From assembly GCA_022425565.1 (NCBI GenBank), contig JAKMFG010000290.1, positions 1-9,389 on the forward strand: a DNA stretch of 9,389 nt. The letters are read 5' to 3'. Made by a program: the position numbers and the translations under genes. The notes under the pieces are model-generated. The model was not told the origin of the DNA, searched no databases, and saw nothing but the letters and a program-made list of their open reading frames with translations. Source of the DNA: Alphaproteobacteria bacterium. GTDB taxonomy: Bacteria; Pseudomonadota; Alphaproteobacteria; Puniceispirillales; Puniceispirillaceae. Below, in pieces: positions 8,218 through 9,389 of the stretch; the first letter of the stretch is position 1, and each line of letters opens with the position of its first letter.

Positions 8218-9346
8218 CCGTACTGATCGCTCTCTCGTTGGTGTCTGGTGGTGGACCATTGACCGCTGGCTGCTGGCCAGCGCGCTTCTGCTGATGGTTG
8301 TGGGGGCGCTTCTGGTAATGGCCGCCGGACCGGCGGTGGCGACACTGATCAACCTGCCATCACAGCATTTCGGCGTGCGTCAGGGGATTTTCCTGGTGCC
8401 CGCCGTCGGACTAATGCTGGCCGTGTCCCTGCTTGAGCCAAGGCCGATAAGGGCACTGGCGCTTGTCGGGCTTGTCGGGATCATCGGCCTGATGGTGCTG
8501 GCGATTGTTGCGGGAAGCGAAATCAAGGGCGCCACCCGCTGGATCACCATTGCCGGGATCAACCTTCAGCCATCGGAATTCGCCAAGCCGCTCTTTGCCG
8601 TCGTCTCGGCATGGCTTCTGACCCTGTGGCGCGAGGGACAGGATTTTCCGGGATGGATCTATTCATCTGCGCTGATGGCGGTGATCGTCGGCATTCTTGT
8701 TCTGCAGCCTGATATCGGCATGACCCTGATGGTGGTGCTGACCTGGGGTTTCCAGATGTTCCTGGCCGGCATGCCGATGCTTCTTGTGATCTGCGTCGTC
8801 GCGCTGGCACCGCTTGGGCTGGTTGTCGCCTATTTCACCCTTGGCCATGTTCACAAGCGGATCAACCAGTTCTGGGACGGTGGCGCCTGGCAGGTCGAGA
8901 AGGCCCGCGATTCCTTTGCCAATGGCGGCCTGTTTGGTGTCGGCCCTGGTGACGGGACGGTAAAGCACCATCTGCCAGACGCGCATTCGGATTTCATCTT
9001 CGCCGTCGCCGGCGAGGAATTTGGCGCGCTGGCCTGTCTGACGCTGCTGACCCTCTATGCGTTCATCGTGCTTCGCGGCTTTTCGCGGGCGATGTCTGAT
9101 GAAGGGCTGTTCTGCCTGATCGCCGGTGCCAGCCTGCTGCTTCAGTTCGGCGTGCAGGCTGCCATCCATATGGCCTCCTCGGTGCATCTGATCCCGACCA
9201 AGGGCATGACCCTGCCGCTGATCAGCTATGGCGGCTCGTCGCTTGTCGCCAGCGGACTGACCATGGGTCTGATCCTGGCCCTGACGCGCCGGCGGGCACC
9301 TTACGCCCTTCCCGGCCAGCGTCGGCTTCAGGAGGCATCGTCATGA
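8210..9346 (+). CDS. ftsW: Septal peptidoglycan glycosyltransferase FtsW (SEDS family)
   Basis: FtsW is a polytopic inner-membrane enzyme of the SEDS family that polymerises lipid II into septal glycan strands together with FtsI. The 378-residue product has about ten membrane segments, roughly at 20-41, 58-75, 81-101, 122-140, 149-165, 167-186, 188-210, 270-290, 299-322 and 337-359. The long periplasmic loop between segments 7 and 8 holds GVGPGDGTVKHHLPDAHSDFIFA, with Asp261 at the position of the putative catalytic Asp of SEDS proteins. Other signatures are RWITIAGINLQPSEFAKP, QPDIGMTLM, and IPTKGMTLPLISYGGSS. The N-terminal DRSLVGVWWWTIDRW is typical of alphaproteobacterial FtsW. The ATG at 8210 follows AGGGGGG (8198-8204) at 5 nt and overlaps murD by 8 nt; in-frame sequence further upstream is proline-rich, out-of-frame murD. 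It overlaps murG as ATGA. Confidence 0.97.
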   Translation: MLDRTDRSLVGVWWWTIDRWLLASALLLMVVGALLVMAAGPAVATLINLPSQHFGVRQGIFLVPAVGLMLAVSLLEPRPIRALALVGLVGIIGLMVLAIVAGSEIKGATRWITIAGINLQPSEFAKPLFAVVSAWLLTLWREGQDFPGWIYSSALMAVIVGILVLQPDIGMTLMVVLTWGFQMFLAGMPMLLVICVVALAPLGLVVAYFTLGHVHKRINQFWDGGAWQVEKARDSFANGGLFGVGPGDGTVKHHLPDAHSDFIFAVAGEEFGALACLTLLTLYAFIVLRGFSRAMSDEGLFCLIAGASLLLQFGVQAAIHMASSVHLIPTKGMTLPLISYGGSSLVASGLTMGLILALTRRRAPYALPGQRRLQEASS

Positions 9347-9389
9347 CAGCTTCCCCACGCCCGCTGATTGCCCTCGCCGCCGGTGGCAC
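9343..9389 (+). CDS. murG: MurG (UDP-GlcNAc transferase making lipid II), 3'-truncated by window edge
   Basis: Only 15 complete codons are visible, reading MTASPRPLIALAAGG with the next codon beginning AC (Thr). LIALAAGGT matches the start of MurG, whose first glycine-rich loop is GGTGGH. The enzyme transfers GlcNAc from UDP-GlcNAc to lipid I on the inner face of the membrane. The ATG at 9343 overlaps the ftsW stop as ATGA and follows AGGAGG (9330-9335) at 7 nt. Gene order after ftsW supports the call: murG is the expected neighbour in this cluster. The rest lies outside the window. Confidence 0.9.
   Translation, partial: MTASPRPLIALAAGG

Noticed and set aside
1..9389. Possible new system, mobile element, CRISPR array or RNA gene
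   Set aside because: Every position is accounted for by contiguous, well-conserved dcw genes; no repeat array, inverted terminal repeats, integrase, tRNA-like fold or gap over 8 nt was seen.

Overview
The window is an uninterrupted stretch of the division and cell wall (dcw) cluster of an alphaproteobacterium. All genes lie on the + strand, in the order rsmH (5' end cut off) - ftsL - ftsI - murE - murF - mraY - murD - ftsW - murG (only the first codons present). This is the standard order for alphaproteobacteria. Several traits fit that group: the FtsI transpeptidase motif preceded by EMG, the FtsW N-terminus with WWWTIDRW, the short FtsL with a LYQVK segment after its membrane helix, the MurF P-loop of the form GSVGKT, and a G+C-rich composition (roughly 60-65% by eye). 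The window does not allow a confident genus call; a marine Rhodospirillales-like or SAR116-like lineage is only a guess.

Layout: positions 3-716 hold the C-terminal three quarters of the 16S rRNA methyltransferase RsmH. Positions 716-2829 carry the divisome pair FtsL (bitopic scaffold) and FtsI (septal transpeptidase, PBP3). Positions 2816-5781 carry MurE and MurF, which add meso-diaminopimelate and D-Ala-D-Ala to the UDP-MurNAc peptide. MraY (5771-6859) moves the finished UDP-MurNAc-pentapeptide onto undecaprenyl phosphate to make lipid I. MurD (6868-8217) adds D-Glu at an earlier step. FtsW (8210-9346) is the septal glycan polymerase that works with FtsI, and MurG (from 9343) makes lipid II. 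The window therefore encodes the middle of the pathway from UDP-MurNAc-L-Ala to cross-linked septal peptidoglycan.

The genes are packed as one translational unit. Seven of the eight junctions overlap: 1, 4, 14, 4, 11, 8 and 4 nt. The only gap is 8 nt, between mraY and murD. No intergenic region is large enough for a promoter or terminator, and I see no RNA gene, repeat array, mobile element or CRISPR. Each start is preceded by a purine-rich ribosome binding site inside the preceding gene. The start of murE is best placed at a TTG, and the start of mraY at an internal ATG rather than at the longest reading frame.

I found no previously undescribed system. The points worth a second look are modest: the TTG start of murE buried in ftsI, local departures from textbook motifs in MurF and FtsW, and the chain of overlaps.
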